From: Moraxella sp.
GTDB taxonomy: Bacteria > Pseudomonadota > Gammaproteobacteria > Pseudomonadales > Moraxellaceae
DNA length: 64,000 nucleotides
Direction of reading: 5' to 3'
Assembly: GCF_030525845.1 (NCBI RefSeq)
Contig: NZ_JAUNDY010000001.1
Coordinates: 56,639-120,638, forward strand
The notes under the pieces were generated by a model, which saw nothing but the letters and a program-made list of their open reading frames with translations, did not search any database and was not told the DNA's origin. The stretch's first letter is position 1, and every line of letters starts with the position of its first letter. Both the position numbers and the translations under genes were made by a program. This document shows, in pieces, positions 37,042-46,996 of the stretch.

Positions 37042-39120
37042 TTACACGATGAGCTCGCCCACGTCTGCCACACTCAAAAACAGCTCTCGCACTTGTTTTA
37101 AGAGGGCAAGGCGGTTATTTTTAAGTGCCACATCATCGCTATTTACCATCACATTATCAAAAAATTCGGTGAGTGGCGTGTCCAAACTTACCAAAGTTTT
37201 TAGAATGCCTTGATAATCGGCTTTTTCAAGCAAGGGTTTGCAGGCATTTTGAGCATTGACAAGGGCGGTAAATAGGGATTTTTCAGCCGTTTCGGTGAGC
37301 AATTTCTCATCAATAGTGGCGTTAATCTCGCCTTCGGCTTTGGTAAGAATGTTACTCACCCGTTTGTTGTTTTGAGCCAGTGTTTTGGCAGACGGCTCAG
37401 CACGGAACGCCTGTACCGCCCAAATACGGTCATCAAAATCAAGGGGCATATGCGGATTGATGGCTTGTACCGCCAAAATCGTATCCACCGCCACACCTTT
37501 GTCTTCGTACATTGGGCGATAGCGAGCGTGGATAAATTCCATCACATCGGTAAAGGTTTTGGCAAGGTTGGGCAATTTGTTGCCATAATTTAAAATCGCT
37601 TGCTCAATGAGCGAAACCAAATTAAGTTGTAATTTTTTCTCAATCAAAATCCGCAAAACACCAATGCTGGCACGGCGAAGGCTAAACGGGTCTTTTGAAC
37701 CTGTCGGAATCTCGCCAATGCCAAAAATCCCAACCAGCGTATCCAAACGGTCAGCCAGAGCAAGGCACACGCCAATGTCGGTTTTTGGCAAGTCATCGCC
37801 TGCAAATCTGGGCAGGTACTGCTCGGCAATGGCATTCGCAACATCGGCAGGCTCGCCATTTAGATGGGCGTAATAAGTCCCCGCCACGCCTTGCAGTTCT
37901 GGAAACTCGCCAACCAGCGTACTTGCCAAGTCGCATTTTGCCAAAATCCCTGCACGCGTGGCGTTATCCACATTCGCCCCAATTTGCGTGGCGATAAAGG
38001 CAGAAAGCTTGGCAATGCGTTCGGATTTTTCCCAAATCGTGCCAAGTTTTTCTTGGAACACACGGTTTTTTAGGCTTTCGGACAGGGCGAACAGGGGCTG
38101 TTTTTGGTCTTGTAAAAAGAAAAACTCTGCGTCCGCCAGACGGGGTCGCACCACTTTTTCATTGCCCAAAATGACCGCTTGCTTATCGGTGCTGTCAATG
38201 TTGCTGATGAAGATAAAATAAGGCTGTAATTTGCCGTCTTTGGTTAAGCAAAAATACTTTTGGTCAGCTTGCATTGTGCTAATCAAGGCTTCTTGTGGCA
38301 CCGCCAAGAACCGCTCTGGGAAAGTTGCTCTTAGGGCAACAGGATAATCCACAAGGGCAGTTACTTCGTCCAAAAGCTCGCTAGGGACAATGGCGGTCGC
38401 TCCAACTTCATCGGAAAGGCGAGCGACTTGTTCGCTAATGAGTGTTTGGCGTTTGGCAAAATCGGCAATGACATAGGCATTTTCAAGCACGCTTTCGTAA
38501 TCGTTGGCATTAGAAATCGTTACAAAATCAGGGGCGTGGAAACGGTGTCCACAGGTCTGGTTGCTCGCTTGGTGTCCTTGAATGGTCGCAGAAATGACCG
38601 CACCATCACGCATTAACACCACCCATTTGACAGGGCGGACAAATTCGTGTTTGTCGGCACCTGACCGCATTCTTTTGGCGATTGGTAGCTCGTCTAGGGC
38701 TTTTTGCATAAGGCGGGGCAATAGCTCGTCCACGCTTTCGCCTTTGACGGTCAGCTCATAGCCAATGTATTCGCCTTTTTTGTCAGAAAGTGTGATTAAA
38801 TCGGCTTTGGTTAGGTTTAAGCCTCCCGCATTTAAGCCTTGTAAAAAGCCTTGACCTGCTTTGGTAAGTTCGCCTGCATCATCAAAGGCGGATTTGACCG
38901 CAGGGCCTTTTTTGGTTTCTACTTTGTCAGGCGTAACGCTGGCAACATTAAAAATCTGCACCGCCAAACGGCGTGGGCTGGCATAGCTTTTAATGCTGTC
39001 AAAGGCAATTTGACCGTCCACAAGCGATTTTTCAAGGCTTGTTTTTAGGGCGGTTTCTAGGGTTTTTAGGGATTTGGGTGGCAGTTCTTCACAGCCAAGT
39101 TCAAATAAGATGGTACTCAT
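37042..39120 (-). CDS. glyS: Glycyl-tRNA synthetase beta subunit
   Basis: 692 residues, same size as E. coli GlyS (689). With GlyQ it forms the alpha2beta2 enzyme that charges tRNA-Gly. Start STILFELGCEELPPKSLKTL, then YASPRRLAVQIFN, and the HD-like region with ILAKCDLASTLVGEFPELQG. The C-terminal anticodon-binding part ends VLLKQVRELFLSVADVGELI-like (NNRLALLKQVRELFLSVAD). glyQ normally sits directly upstream; here two unidentified ORFs intervene. Confidence 0.97.
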   Translation of the reverse strand: MSTILFELGCEELPPKSLKTLETALKTSLEKSLVDGQIAFDSIKSYASPRRLAVQIFNVASVTPDKVETKKGPAVKSAFDDAGELTKAGQGFLQGLNAGGLNLTKADLITLSDKKGEYIGYELTVKGESVDELLPRLMQKALDELPIAKRMRSGADKHEFVRPVKWVVLMRDGAVISATIQGHQASNQTCGHRFHAPDFVTISNANDYESVLENAYVIADFAKRQTLISEQVARLSDEVGATAIVPSELLDEVTALVDYPVALRATFPERFLAVPQEALISTMQADQKYFCLTKDGKLQPYFIFISNIDSTDKQAVILGNEKVVRPRLADAEFFFLQDQKQPLFALSESLKNRVFQEKLGTIWEKSERIAKLSAFIATQIGANVDNATRAGILAKCDLASTLVGEFPELQGVAGTYYAHLNGEPADVANAIAEQYLPRFAGDDLPKTDIGVCLALADRLDTLVGIFGIGEIPTGSKDPFSLRRASIGVLRILIEKKLQLNLVSLIEQAILNYGNKLPNLAKTFTDVMEFIHARYRPMYEDKGVAVDTILAVQAINPHMPLDFDDRIWAVQAFRAEPSAKTLAQNNKRVSNILTKAEGEINATIDEKLLTETAEKSLFTALVNAQNACKPLLEKADYQGILKTLVSLDTPLTEFFDNVMVNSDDVALKNNRLALLKQVRELFLSVADVGELIV

Positions 39121-39286
39121 TGTTTAACCTTTTTCGATTATATATGACAAATTAAGTTTCTTGCGATTTGCTTGCCAAGCGTTTTTGTAAAATTTTTAAC
39201 ATTTCATCAACGCTAGGCTATTCTTGTTTGGGTGGCATGGGTCTTGGCTTGGTATTTTACAAATCATATAAAAACTACTCAATCAC

Positions 39287-39853
39287 TCAAATATTCCACG
39301 CCACTTCTGTTTGTGGCGTACAATAAAACCCTTCAAAATCAGCAAATTGGCGAATTTTCTCAATCATTTGTTTTGATGAACAAATAAACACACTCGACAC
39401 ACCGTAAACCGTACCAATGAGCAACTGATAATCTGGCGTAAATATCGTTCCTACCCCAACATCTTGCTCACCCACAATCAAATCATCAATAAAATGCAAT
39501 TTTCGTTCTGTGACAAATTCATCACCCACCCACACCCAGTCATAGCCTAATTTTTTAATAACATTAAAAATATCATTCTCAAAATAAGGGGCAATTTCAT
39601 TGGTTTCGGGTGCAAAAATATTGCATTCATTCTCCATAACAAGGAGCTGATATTTAATATCCATCCTTTGCAAATGTTCATAAAGGCGATTTTCACGGCT
39701 TTGAATGCCTGTTTCAAGGTCTTGATACTCGCCAATGTTTAGTTTTTGCATAACTTCTTGCCAAGAAATAGCTTTGGCATAACGAATAAACTCTTGCTTA
39801 GAAACATCAATGTTTCGATTTAAAACCCACTGATGCTCTTTTCGATTTTGCAA
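39287..39853 (-). CDS. Hypothetical protein between glyQ and glyS
   Basis: 188 residues, acidic, soluble. No family recognised. Segments LGYDWVWVGDEFVTERKLHF, VGVGTIFTPDYQLLIGTVYG and FEGFYCTPQTEVAWNI suggest a compact globular fold. It could be an immunity-type or orphan accessory protein. It overlaps a 48-codon ORF by 34 bases and ends 166 bases before glyS. Its AT-rich codon use differs from the flanking synthetase genes. Confidence 0.7.
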   Translation of the reverse strand: MQNRKEHQWVLNRNIDVSKQEFIRYAKAISWQEVMQKLNIGEYQDLETGIQSRENRLYEHLQRMDIKYQLLVMENECNIFAPETNEIAPYFENDIFNVIKKLGYDWVWVGDEFVTERKLHFIDDLIVGEQDVGVGTIFTPDYQLLIGTVYGVSSVFICSSKQMIEKIRQFADFEGFYCTPQTEVAWNI

Positions 39854-39966
39854 AAGGGTTGCATAACCACAAACACCGCTTCAAATGCCCCTGCAAAATA
39901 TGCCAAAATTTTTCCATCATAAGGAAAACTGGCAAATTTATCAGGTGGCGGTGCTTTTCGGGTCAT
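39820..39966 (-). CDS. 48-residue ORF translationally coupled to glyQ
   Basis: The ATG overlaps the glyQ stop codon as ATGA (39963-39966), typical of translational coupling. It begins [20 protein letters not shown], has a hydrophobic middle ([15 protein letters not shown]) and ends at the TAA 39820-39822. It overlaps the start of the 188-residue gene in another frame. It may be a real small membrane-associated protein or the intact front of a truncated gene. No family recognised. Confidence 0.45.
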   Translation of the reverse strand: MTRKAPPPDKFASFPYDGKILAYFAGAFEAVFVVMQPFCKIEKSISGF

Positions 39967-40907
39967 TCATCATTCTCTTTCGGCAACCACTTCTCCAACG
40001 CTTCTTTTTTATGGGCTTCATCTGCCAAAGGAAAACCCAATTTGGCACGAGCAATGGTATAGCTCTCCGCCACTTTACGAGCCAAAGTCCGCACTCGCAA
40101 AATAAATCTTTGGCGTTCGGTAACACTAATCGCCCCACGAGCGTCCAGTAGGTTAAAGCTATGGCTTGCCTTTAACACCATTTCATAGGCGGGCAAGGGC
40201 AGATTTGCCAATACAAGGCGGTCGGCTTCTTTTTCATAAAAGTCAAAAAATTCAAACAACTTGTCCACATCGGCATATTCAAAATTATAGGTGGACTGCT
40301 CCACTTCGTTTTGGTGGAACACATCGCCATAAGTCACCCGCCCAAACTCGCCATCCGCCCACACAAGGTCATAAACGCTGTCCACGCCTTGAATGTACAT
40401 CGCCAGACGCTCCAAACCATAAGTAATCTCGCCTGTAACAGGGAAACACTCAATACCCCCCACCTGCTGAAAATAGGTAAACTGCGTCACTTCCATACCA
40501 TTTAGCCACACTTCCCAGCCCAAGCCCCACGCCCCCAAGGTTGGCGACTCCCAGTTGTCTTCCACAAATCGCACATCGTGGGTGAGCGTGTCAATGCCCA
40601 GTGCTTGTAAGGATCCCAAATACAACTCTTGAATGTTGGCAGGGTTTGGCTTTAATACCACTTGGAATTGATAATAATGCTGTAAACGGTTGGGGTTTTC
40701 GCCATAGCGTCCATCGGTTGGACGGCGAGACGGCTGGACATAGGCAGCGTTCCATTTTTCGGGGGTTAAGGCACGCAAAAAAGTCGCCGTATGAAAAGTC
40801 CCTGCCCCCATTTCCATGTCATAAGGTTGCAAAACCACACAGCCACGCTCTGCCCAGTAGTTTTGTAGGGTTAAAATGATTTCTTGAAAGGTTAAGGTCT
40901 TTTTCAT
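39963..40907 (-). CDS. glyQ: Glycyl-tRNA synthetase alpha subunit
   Basis: 314 residues, normal size. It carries the class II catalytic core: [20 protein letters not shown] near the start, [57 protein letters not shown] and [12 protein letters not shown]. It is first in a minus-strand unit glyQ - 48-codon ORF - hypothetical - glyS. Confidence 0.98.
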   Translation of the reverse strand: MKKTLTFQEIILTLQNYWAERGCVVLQPYDMEMGAGTFHTATFLRALTPEKWNAAYVQPSRRPTDGRYGENPNRLQHYYQFQVVLKPNPANIQELYLGSLQALGIDTLTHDVRFVEDNWESPTLGAWGLGWEVWLNGMEVTQFTYFQQVGGIECFPVTGEITYGLERLAMYIQGVDSVYDLVWADGEFGRVTYGDVFHQNEVEQSTYNFEYADVDKLFEFFDFYEKEADRLVLANLPLPAYEMVLKASHSFNLLDARGAISVTERQRFILRVRTLARKVAESYTIARAKLGFPLADEAHKKEALEKWLPKENDE

Positions 40908-41054
40908 GGTTGTTCACTTTTGGTTTGATAAATAACCTATTTTAACACAATTAAATGGGATAAAAAATGGTTAATGATGGCATGTTGTTGGTATTTTGAT
41001 AAAAAAGGGTGTGGTATGCTACAAGGTGGTGTCAAGCTTGGCATTGGGATTAAA

Positions 41055-41085
41055 AACAAAACCGCCAATGATTGACGGTTTTGTT
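41055..41085 (-). terminator. Terminator of the RlpA-like gene
   Basis: AACAAAACCG (41055-41064) and CGGTTTTGTT (41076-41085). It lies 19 bases past the stop codon at 41105 on the minus strand, followed by TTTTTAATC. Confidence 0.8.
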
Positions 41086-41104
41086 GGTAAACTAGGGTTT
41101 AGGT

Positions 41105-41665
41105 TTAGGGCTTGTCCACACGTTCAATACTGACGTTGCCCAAGCCTTTTTGGGTAAGACCAATGGCTTTGGCGGCACCATAGGATAAGTCTAAGACACG
41201 ACTACTATCAAATGGTCGGTCATTTACCTTAACCACGACAGATTTGCCATTGTCTTTATTGGTAACTTTAATGTAGCAGTTTAGTGGCAACGAAGCGTGA
41301 GCAGCGGTCATGGCATTCATGTCAAAAACCTCACCACTGGCGGTTGGCTTCCCATGAAACTGACGACCATACCATGATGCCACGCCTGACTGCTTAAACT
41401 TACCAACAGTATTGGAGGCGACGGCTGATAACTGTCCTAGCATGTCTGTGCTTTTTTGGGTTTCGACCGAAGGCGAACCAACCAACGAGCTAGATAGAGC
41501 CAACGAAGAGCCACTACGAGACGACTTGACTAAGCTGGACGCATTATTGTGCTGGCGACTAAGTTCGCCGAGTACTTTGTCGATGTTGATTGAGGATTCT
41601 GCCGCATGAGCGTTGGTTCCAGCAATGCTTGCCAACAGAATCATACCAGTTTTTAGATGTTTCAT
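41105..41665 (-). CDS. RlpA-like septal/peptidoglycan protein
   Basis: 186 residues from the ATG at 41665 (MKHLKTGMILLASIAGTNAHA is a signal peptide); the frame extends to 41704 without sense. The double-psi beta-barrel of RlpA covers about 92-180: QSGVASWYGRQFHGKPTASG, FDMNAMTAAHASLPLNCYIK, VVVKVNDRPFDSSRVLDLSY. RlpA proteins bind or cleave denuded glycan strands in P. aeruginosa. There is no SPOR domain and no lipobox, so this is a short form. It sits downstream of rodA on the same strand, a pairing common in gammaproteobacteria. Confidence 0.88.
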   Translation of the reverse strand: MKHLKTGMILLASIAGTNAHAAESSINIDKVLGELSRQHNNASSLVKSSRSGSSLALSSSLVGSPSVETQKSTDMLGQLSAVASNTVGKFKQSGVASWYGRQFHGKPTASGEVFDMNAMTAAHASLPLNCYIKVTNKDNGKSVVVKVNDRPFDSSRVLDLSYGAAKAIGLTQKGLGNVSIERVDKP

Positions 41666-41857
41666 GTGATAACCCAAAATATTATATGGATAAATGCAAG
41701 GCACAAATCCAAATGCTGCAAATTTTATGCCAAAATCATATCCAAGATTTGTACCATAAAACTACTACGTTCCTATCTTAGCATGTTTTTGCATGATAAT
41801 GTGTATGATTTTATGATGTAAGGGGTTAAAAATATGATAAGTGGTATTGCATACCAT

Positions 41858-42997
41858 TTATTTGGTGTGAGTATGAACACATGTTAATAACCCAAACCCT
41901 GCCATCAGGGTAATAATGGCGGTACCGCCATAGCTGATAAAGGGCAAAGGTACGCCAACCACAGGCAAAATACCGCTGACCATGCCCATGTTTACAAAAA
42001 TATATACAAAAAACGACATGGTTAATGCCCCAGCGAGCAGGCGACAATAAGTATCAGGATTGACAATGGCAATATAAAAAGAGCGAAACAACAAACATAG
42101 GTAGAAGAACATTAATAGTATCACGCCTACCAATCCAAATTCTTCGCTAAATGCTGCAATGATGAAGTCGGTATGTCCCTCAGGTAAAAAGTGCAAGTGA
42201 GACTGTGTGCCTTCAAGGTAGCCCTTACCTGTCAGCCCACCTGAACCAATGGCGGTTTTTGATTGAATGATGTTCCAGCCTGCCCCCAATGCGTCAGCTT
42301 CAGGGTCTAAGAGGGTCATGACACGAGTTCTTTGATAGTCATGCATCAAAAAATTCCACATTATCCACACAAAAGGGATAAACAATGCCACCGCACTGCC
42401 AATCATCCACCAAGGCAGACCTGACAAAAATAGCACAAATATACCGCTGGCTGCCACTAATATTGATGTTCCCAGATCGGGTTCTTTGGCGATAAGCAGA
42501 ACTGGTACAAGGATAATGCCAAGCGTGCTTAGTACAGTAGGGATATTGGGTGGCAACTCTTTGCGTGACAAATACCACGCACACATCATGGGCATGCCAA
42601 GCTTCATAAATTCGGAGGGTTGCACGCTACCAAAACCAGGAATGCGTATCCATCGCTGGGCTCCCATGCGTACCTCGCCGATAAGTTCCACCAACACAAG
42701 TAAAATTAAGCCCATTACATAAAAAATAGGGCTAAGTGTACGATAGATGGTGGGTGGTATCTGAGCCATGATAATCATAACTACAAACGCAATCGTATAG
42801 CTTACCATTTGCCGATTTACCATCGCTGTGTCTTGCGTGGACGCACTGTATAACACAGTTAGACCGATAAAGCAGATGCTAAATAAAATCAGCGTAAGCC
42901 ATGGGTCTATGTGGAGGCGTTGCCATACATTTGGTTCTAAATCTCGCCCCACAAAATGATGACTTTGACGAGAAAATCGGTACTGTTGTTCTTTCAT
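41858..42997 (-). CDS. rodA: Rod-shape-determining peptidoglycan glycosyltransferase RodA
   Basis: 379 residues with about ten membrane helices, SEDS family. RodA polymerises lipid II in the elongasome with PBP2. The RodA-type loop GKGYLEGTQSHLHFLPEGHT is diagnostic against FtsW, with DFIIAAFSEEFGLVG after it. The catalytic-site region is LLIAKEPDLGTSILVAASGI and the C-terminal GVPLPFISYGGTAIITLMAG is present. No mrdA (PBP2) gene is adjacent. Moraxella are short rods or cocci, so RodA presence fits rod-shaped ancestry. Confidence 0.95.
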   Translation of the reverse strand: MKEQQYRFSRQSHHFVGRDLEPNVWQRLHIDPWLTLILFSICFIGLTVLYSASTQDTAMVNRQMVSYTIAFVVMIIMAQIPPTIYRTLSPIFYVMGLILLVLVELIGEVRMGAQRWIRIPGFGSVQPSEFMKLGMPMMCAWYLSRKELPPNIPTVLSTLGIILVPVLLIAKEPDLGTSILVAASGIFVLFLSGLPWWMIGSAVALFIPFVWIMWNFLMHDYQRTRVMTLLDPEADALGAGWNIIQSKTAIGSGGLTGKGYLEGTQSHLHFLPEGHTDFIIAAFSEEFGLVGVILLMFFYLCLLFRSFYIAIVNPDTYCRLLAGALTMSFFVYIFVNMGMVSGILPVVGVPLPFISYGGTAIITLMAGFGLLTCVHTHTK

Positions 42998-43198
42998 GAT
43001 TAAGTGGTATTTTTTAGAGCATTCATCAAAAATTGCTGATTTACAAATGATTTTATGCTAAATTAATAGAGTTTAGAGTAGGGTGTAAGATTGAATGATC
43101 GGACGGCATAGCCTAAACTTGCTATTTTAATTCATCTTGGCATTTTTTAATAGTAAAATTTTGTATTAATGGCAAAATTTGGTTGATGGAGCAATAAA

Positions 43199-43783
43199 AT
43201 GATGACAGCTATCGTGTTAATCATGCTGATTGTGATTTGTGGATTTTTTGTGACGGTGTACAATTCGCTCATTCGCCTAAAAAATCAAGTGGCAAACGGG
43301 CTGGCTCAGATTGATGTGCAGTTAAAACGCCGTCATGACTTAATCCCTAATTTGGTTGAGGTTGCCAAACGTTATATGGCACATGAGGAGAGGGTGCTTA
43401 CTGCTGTAACTGAGGCAAGAAATCTTGCTCAAAGCATGCAAAAACACGGCAGTATTGCCAATGGAGATGAGCTTGCCAAACTTGCCCATGCTGAAAGTGG
43501 GCTATCTCAGGCGTTAGCATCGTTTTATGCGGTGGTAGAGAATTATCCAGAGCTAAAAGCAGACACCGCCCTAAAAGAACTTTCCGATGAAATCAAAAAC
43601 ACCGAAAATCGCATTGGTTTTGCCCGTCAATTTTATAATGACAGTGTGATGTTTTATAATAACCAACGTGAAAGTTTCCCCAATAACATTGTGGCAAATA
43701 TGTTTAATTTTACCTTCGTTGGTCAGTTGGAGTTTGAGGATAAATCTGGTATTGACAATGCTCCAAAAGTTACATTGGGATAG
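43199..43783 (+). CDS. lemA: LemA family protein
   Basis: 194 residues. One N-terminal membrane helix (IVLIMLIVICGFFVTVYNSL), then the long helical LemA domain: LAQIDVQLKRRHDLIPNLVE, LKELSDEIKNTENRIGFARQ and FYNDSVMFYNNQRESFPNNI. The function is not settled. LemA genes are often next to membrane proteases or TPM-domain proteins; here an M48 protease follows 49 bases later, which makes a functional pair likely. Confidence 0.95.
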   Translation: MMTAIVLIMLIVICGFFVTVYNSLIRLKNQVANGLAQIDVQLKRRHDLIPNLVEVAKRYMAHEERVLTAVTEARNLAQSMQKHGSIANGDELAKLAHAESGLSQALASFYAVVENYPELKADTALKELSDEIKNTENRIGFARQFYNDSVMFYNNQRESFPNNIVANMFNFTFVGQLEFEDKSGIDNAPKVTLG

Positions 43784-43832
43784 ATTTTATTTGGGCGATT
43801 GGTAGGCATGTTCTGATTTTTTGTGCAAAAAC

Positions 43833-46127
43833 ATGAATAAAAACTTTTTTGAATTACAGCGTTATTATAAAAGAAATAGCCAGATATTGTATGTGTTATT
43901 TGTCATGGCGATGATGTTGCATGTGCTTTTGGCTTTGGTTGTTTTTATGATAATATGGTGGCTGTTATTTAAAAATTTAGATGAGTTTGCTTGGTTTTGG
44001 GTTATTGTACTGGTGCCAAGTTATTTTTTAATAAGTGTGTTGTATCATTATAATAAGCTCATTCATCATCATGATTTATTGTTAAAAGACATCAATGCAA
44101 AACGTCTTTTTTTAAATATTTCTGATGTCAATATTAATGAGGTGTCTTATGAGTCCGATGAGGATAATCATCATACAATTTATGTCAACGACGTTAAAGA
44201 TTTTTTGCCAAAATATCAAAGGTATTATGAGTTTGCTGAGCAGTTAGCCATCGCTTGCTGTATACCTTTGCCTAAGTTGTATGTCATGGACGATGAGGGA
44301 ATAAATGCATTTGTGGCAGGATTTCATGATAAAGATATGATGCTTGTATTGAGTGAGGGGGCATTAAAACTAGATAACGAGAGTCTATACGGATTGATAG
44401 GTCATGAGTATGGTCATATCATACATGGCGATGCTAGGCTTAATATGAAAATGTATGTTTTAATGTCTGGTTTGTCATGGCTATATGATGTGGCGGACGG
44501 CTTAGAATGGCTGTCTCAGTGGCGACAAAAAGCCAAAGTAAATCGTGTTCATTATTATGATAATAAAGGCAATCAACAAGAATATGTGATTGTCGATGGT
44601 ATTGGTCGTTTGTCCATAGAATTTATTTCTTTGCTAGTGCGTTTGGTTGGATTTTTGGGCATGGCAAGTAGTGAATACATTAAAAATCACTTTAATCAGC
44701 AAAGGGAATTTCTGGCGGATGCAACTTCAATCCAGCTAACTCGTAGTAATGGCGTATTAAAATTATTAAGTACTATTAAGCAAGCACCATATCTTGCTCG
44801 CACAAATAGACAATACACCACGCATTTAAGTTATTTTTTCTTTTTAAGTCCTGTAAGTAATCATCAAAAGACAAAATGGCATAAGCAAGCAGGCAATGCA
44901 GGAAGTACCCACCCTCATAATGATGAACGCATTCTGGCTTTAAAAGAGGGGCTGTATGATGATTTTGCAAAAATAGCAGTGCAAAATTTAGACGGTCAAC
45001 TCCTCAAAAGAGTGCATGATGATGTGATGATGAGACATTATCATGATGATCATATTGTACATTATACAAAAACAGAGGGTGAAAATTATATCAGCTCTAC
45101 AAGTCATCAAGCCTTAAAGAACATTCCGGTTTACCATCAAGATGTTGAAATATCTCAAGATATTGTGATTAATGGAAGATTTATCAGAGATGCTAGTTGG
45201 GATAAAGTAATAGATGATATGATTTTCCCAGCCAATGCTAAAGCAGATTATGAGCTAAAAGGGGTAAAATATGTTAGCATTGAGCATATTAAAAACATGC
45301 ATTTACCACTCATAGTTGCAAAATTTTTAAGAAATGACAATGCAAATAGAAGTCAATCAAAATTATTTGAGCTGTTTTACGCCATTATGCTGTGTCATGA
45401 TAGTAAGTCTATAAATTTAAAAGATGACATTTATTTATCAAATTTACTAAAAATTGATGGCGATATCTATAAATTATCCATTGATATTGATTTATTAAAA
45501 GCTGTTTCTAAGATGGATAGACGTATCGATAATGCCTTGCTTGCCGTAATTTATCAACGCATTGCCAGAGATTTAAATCATGACACAAAAAAATTATTAT
45601 TAGATAAAGATGGTGCTGTACTGATGGATTTATTGAGTCATCACGATGCCGTTATGAATGATAAATCTGATATATTGTGGTCAGGGGTACATTTTTATCG
45701 ATTGTCATCATTGTGCCGTGATAATTTTGAGATAAAACATTATGATATGATGAGTTGGATTTATAAAAACTATAACATTGGCATCAATGATTCTATTGCA
45801 ATAACTCTCATTATTTATGCAATTATGTTTCATGATTTAAAAGACAAAACCACTTCAACTGTTCAACGTTTGATACGTTTGCTTGGTTTTGATATTGATG
45901 ATAAAGATATCAATCTATTGATTGATAATATTTCTTTATTTGGTGTGGCTGATATTGTTTTATTTCTTTTAAATTATCATGAAAAAAATATTTTATTGAG
46001 CAAAAGACGTCTTGAAACATTTTATACGGCTCTATTGAGTGATGGCGTGCTTCATGAACGTGAATATGAGATATTATTTACGCTTCATAATAAATGGTGT
46101 TATGGATTAGATCTGAAAATTGATTAA
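43833..46127 (+). CDS. Large M48-family membrane metalloprotease with TerB-like C-terminus
   Basis: 764 residues from the ATG at 43833 (a TTG at 43821 is also in frame; the ribosome site is weak). Two membrane helices at about 25-65. The zinc motif HEYGHIIHGDA begins at His191, and the third ligand is in REFLADATSIQLTRS. The fold matches HtpX/M48 proteases. Unlike HtpX (about 290 residues), it continues with about 350 residues of Asp/His/Lys-rich, AT-rich sequence and ends with a TerB-like stretch (LLSDGVLHEREYEILFTLHN). It is coupled to lemA upstream and the next gene downstream begins 19 bases after the stop. Confidence 0.85.
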   Translation: MNKNFFELQRYYKRNSQILYVLFVMAMMLHVLLALVVFMIIWWLLFKNLDEFAWFWVIVLVPSYFLISVLYHYNKLIHHHDLLLKDINAKRLFLNISDVNINEVSYESDEDNHHTIYVNDVKDFLPKYQRYYEFAEQLAIACCIPLPKLYVMDDEGINAFVAGFHDKDMMLVLSEGALKLDNESLYGLIGHEYGHIIHGDARLNMKMYVLMSGLSWLYDVADGLEWLSQWRQKAKVNRVHYYDNKGNQQEYVIVDGIGRLSIEFISLLVRLVGFLGMASSEYIKNHFNQQREFLADATSIQLTRSNGVLKLLSTIKQAPYLARTNRQYTTHLSYFFFLSPVSNHQKTKWHKQAGNAGSTHPHNDERILALKEGLYDDFAKIAVQNLDGQLLKRVHDDVMMRHYHDDHIVHYTKTEGENYISSTSHQALKNIPVYHQDVEISQDIVINGRFIRDASWDKVIDDMIFPANAKADYELKGVKYVSIEHIKNMHLPLIVAKFLRNDNANRSQSKLFELFYAIMLCHDSKSINLKDDIYLSNLLKIDGDIYKLSIDIDLLKAVSKMDRRIDNALLAVIYQRIARDLNHDTKKLLLDKDGAVLMDLLSHHDAVMNDKSDILWSGVHFYRLSSLCRDNFEIKHYDMMSWIYKNYNIGINDSIAITLIIYAIMFHDLKDKTTSTVQRLIRLLGFDIDDKDINLLIDNISLFGVADIVLFLLNYHEKNILLSKRRLETFYTALLSDGVLHEREYEILFTLHNKWCYGLDLKID

Positions 46128-46146
46128 AATAAACAATAGAGGCAAT

Positions 46147-46914
46147 ATGAAAAAATTCACATATCCATCTTTAAAAAGTATTCAAAATAGACAAATTCTC
46201 AATCTGATGGGGGTGTCTTTATGGATAAATAAACACGCTAAAAATAATACAATAAATATATCGTCTGATAAAAATAATGTTGGTAATGATAGAATTCGTC
46301 ATTTATTACATAACAACAAACAAAATAGCATACATTCCGATGTTGATGTCAATCATAAAAATAAGATGAAAGATTTGGATGTCAAAGATAGCTCTCATGA
46401 GACAATCATTGACATAAGTCGTTTGGTAGCTAAAAAAGACAATCATGGGAATGACAAAATTTTACCCAGTATTCAACCTAAGGTTTTGACGCATACACCC
46501 AAGGTAAGTTTTTATTTGCAGGGCTTGCGTTATAATAATTGGGTGTTGGTGGTGAATATCCTAACAATGAATGATGACGAGAGGGCATTATGGCAATCTT
46601 TAAAGAATGCACTTATGCGGGAGTTGCACAAAAAATCAGAATCTTTAACAGAAAACATTATTTATCGTGAGATTCATTATCCATTGGTTGATGATGAATT
46701 TTATGCGAGTATGGGATTAAATCCTGCTCAATATACATTTGATGGTTTTGTTATTGGTCTTAGTGCATTAAATGGTTATATTGCTAAAATGGTGTTTTTG
46801 AATGACATGCCAAATGAAATCGCCGTACCACCATCACAAAAGTTGCCCACCATTAATGACATGATAATAAATCCTCATTTAAAAAAGGATTTTTGGCAAA
46901 AAGTGGTGGGTTAG
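46147..46914 (+). CDS. Hypothetical protein, possibly DNA polymerase III psi (HolD)-like
   Basis: 255 residues from the ATG at 46147 (AGAGG ribosome site; the frame is open from 46120, overlapping the protease gene). The N-terminus RQILNLMGVSLWINKHA resembles the start of psi subunits (LxxMGIxxW), and the C-terminus LPTINDMIINPHLKKDFWQK resembles their end. The region between holds a low-complexity Asn/Asp/His/Lys linker (about 35-110) and a domain with VSFYLQGLRYNNWVLVVNIL. HolD links the clamp loader to SSB. The assignment is weak. Proximity to lemA/M48 is probably incidental. Confidence 0.4.
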   Translation: MKKFTYPSLKSIQNRQILNLMGVSLWINKHAKNNTINISSDKNNVGNDRIRHLLHNNKQNSIHSDVDVNHKNKMKDLDVKDSSHETIIDISRLVAKKDNHGNDKILPSIQPKVLTHTPKVSFYLQGLRYNNWVLVVNILTMNDDERALWQSLKNALMRELHKKSESLTENIIYREIHYPLVDDEFYASMGLNPAQYTFDGFVIGLSALNGYIAKMVFLNDMPNEIAVPPSQKLPTINDMIINPHLKKDFWQKVVG

Positions 46915-46996
46915 TGTAAAAAATTGCCATTATTTATTAAAAAATCTGTTACAATAGTGTCGTTTTATCATTCACTCACTCAAATAAGGAAAAGCC

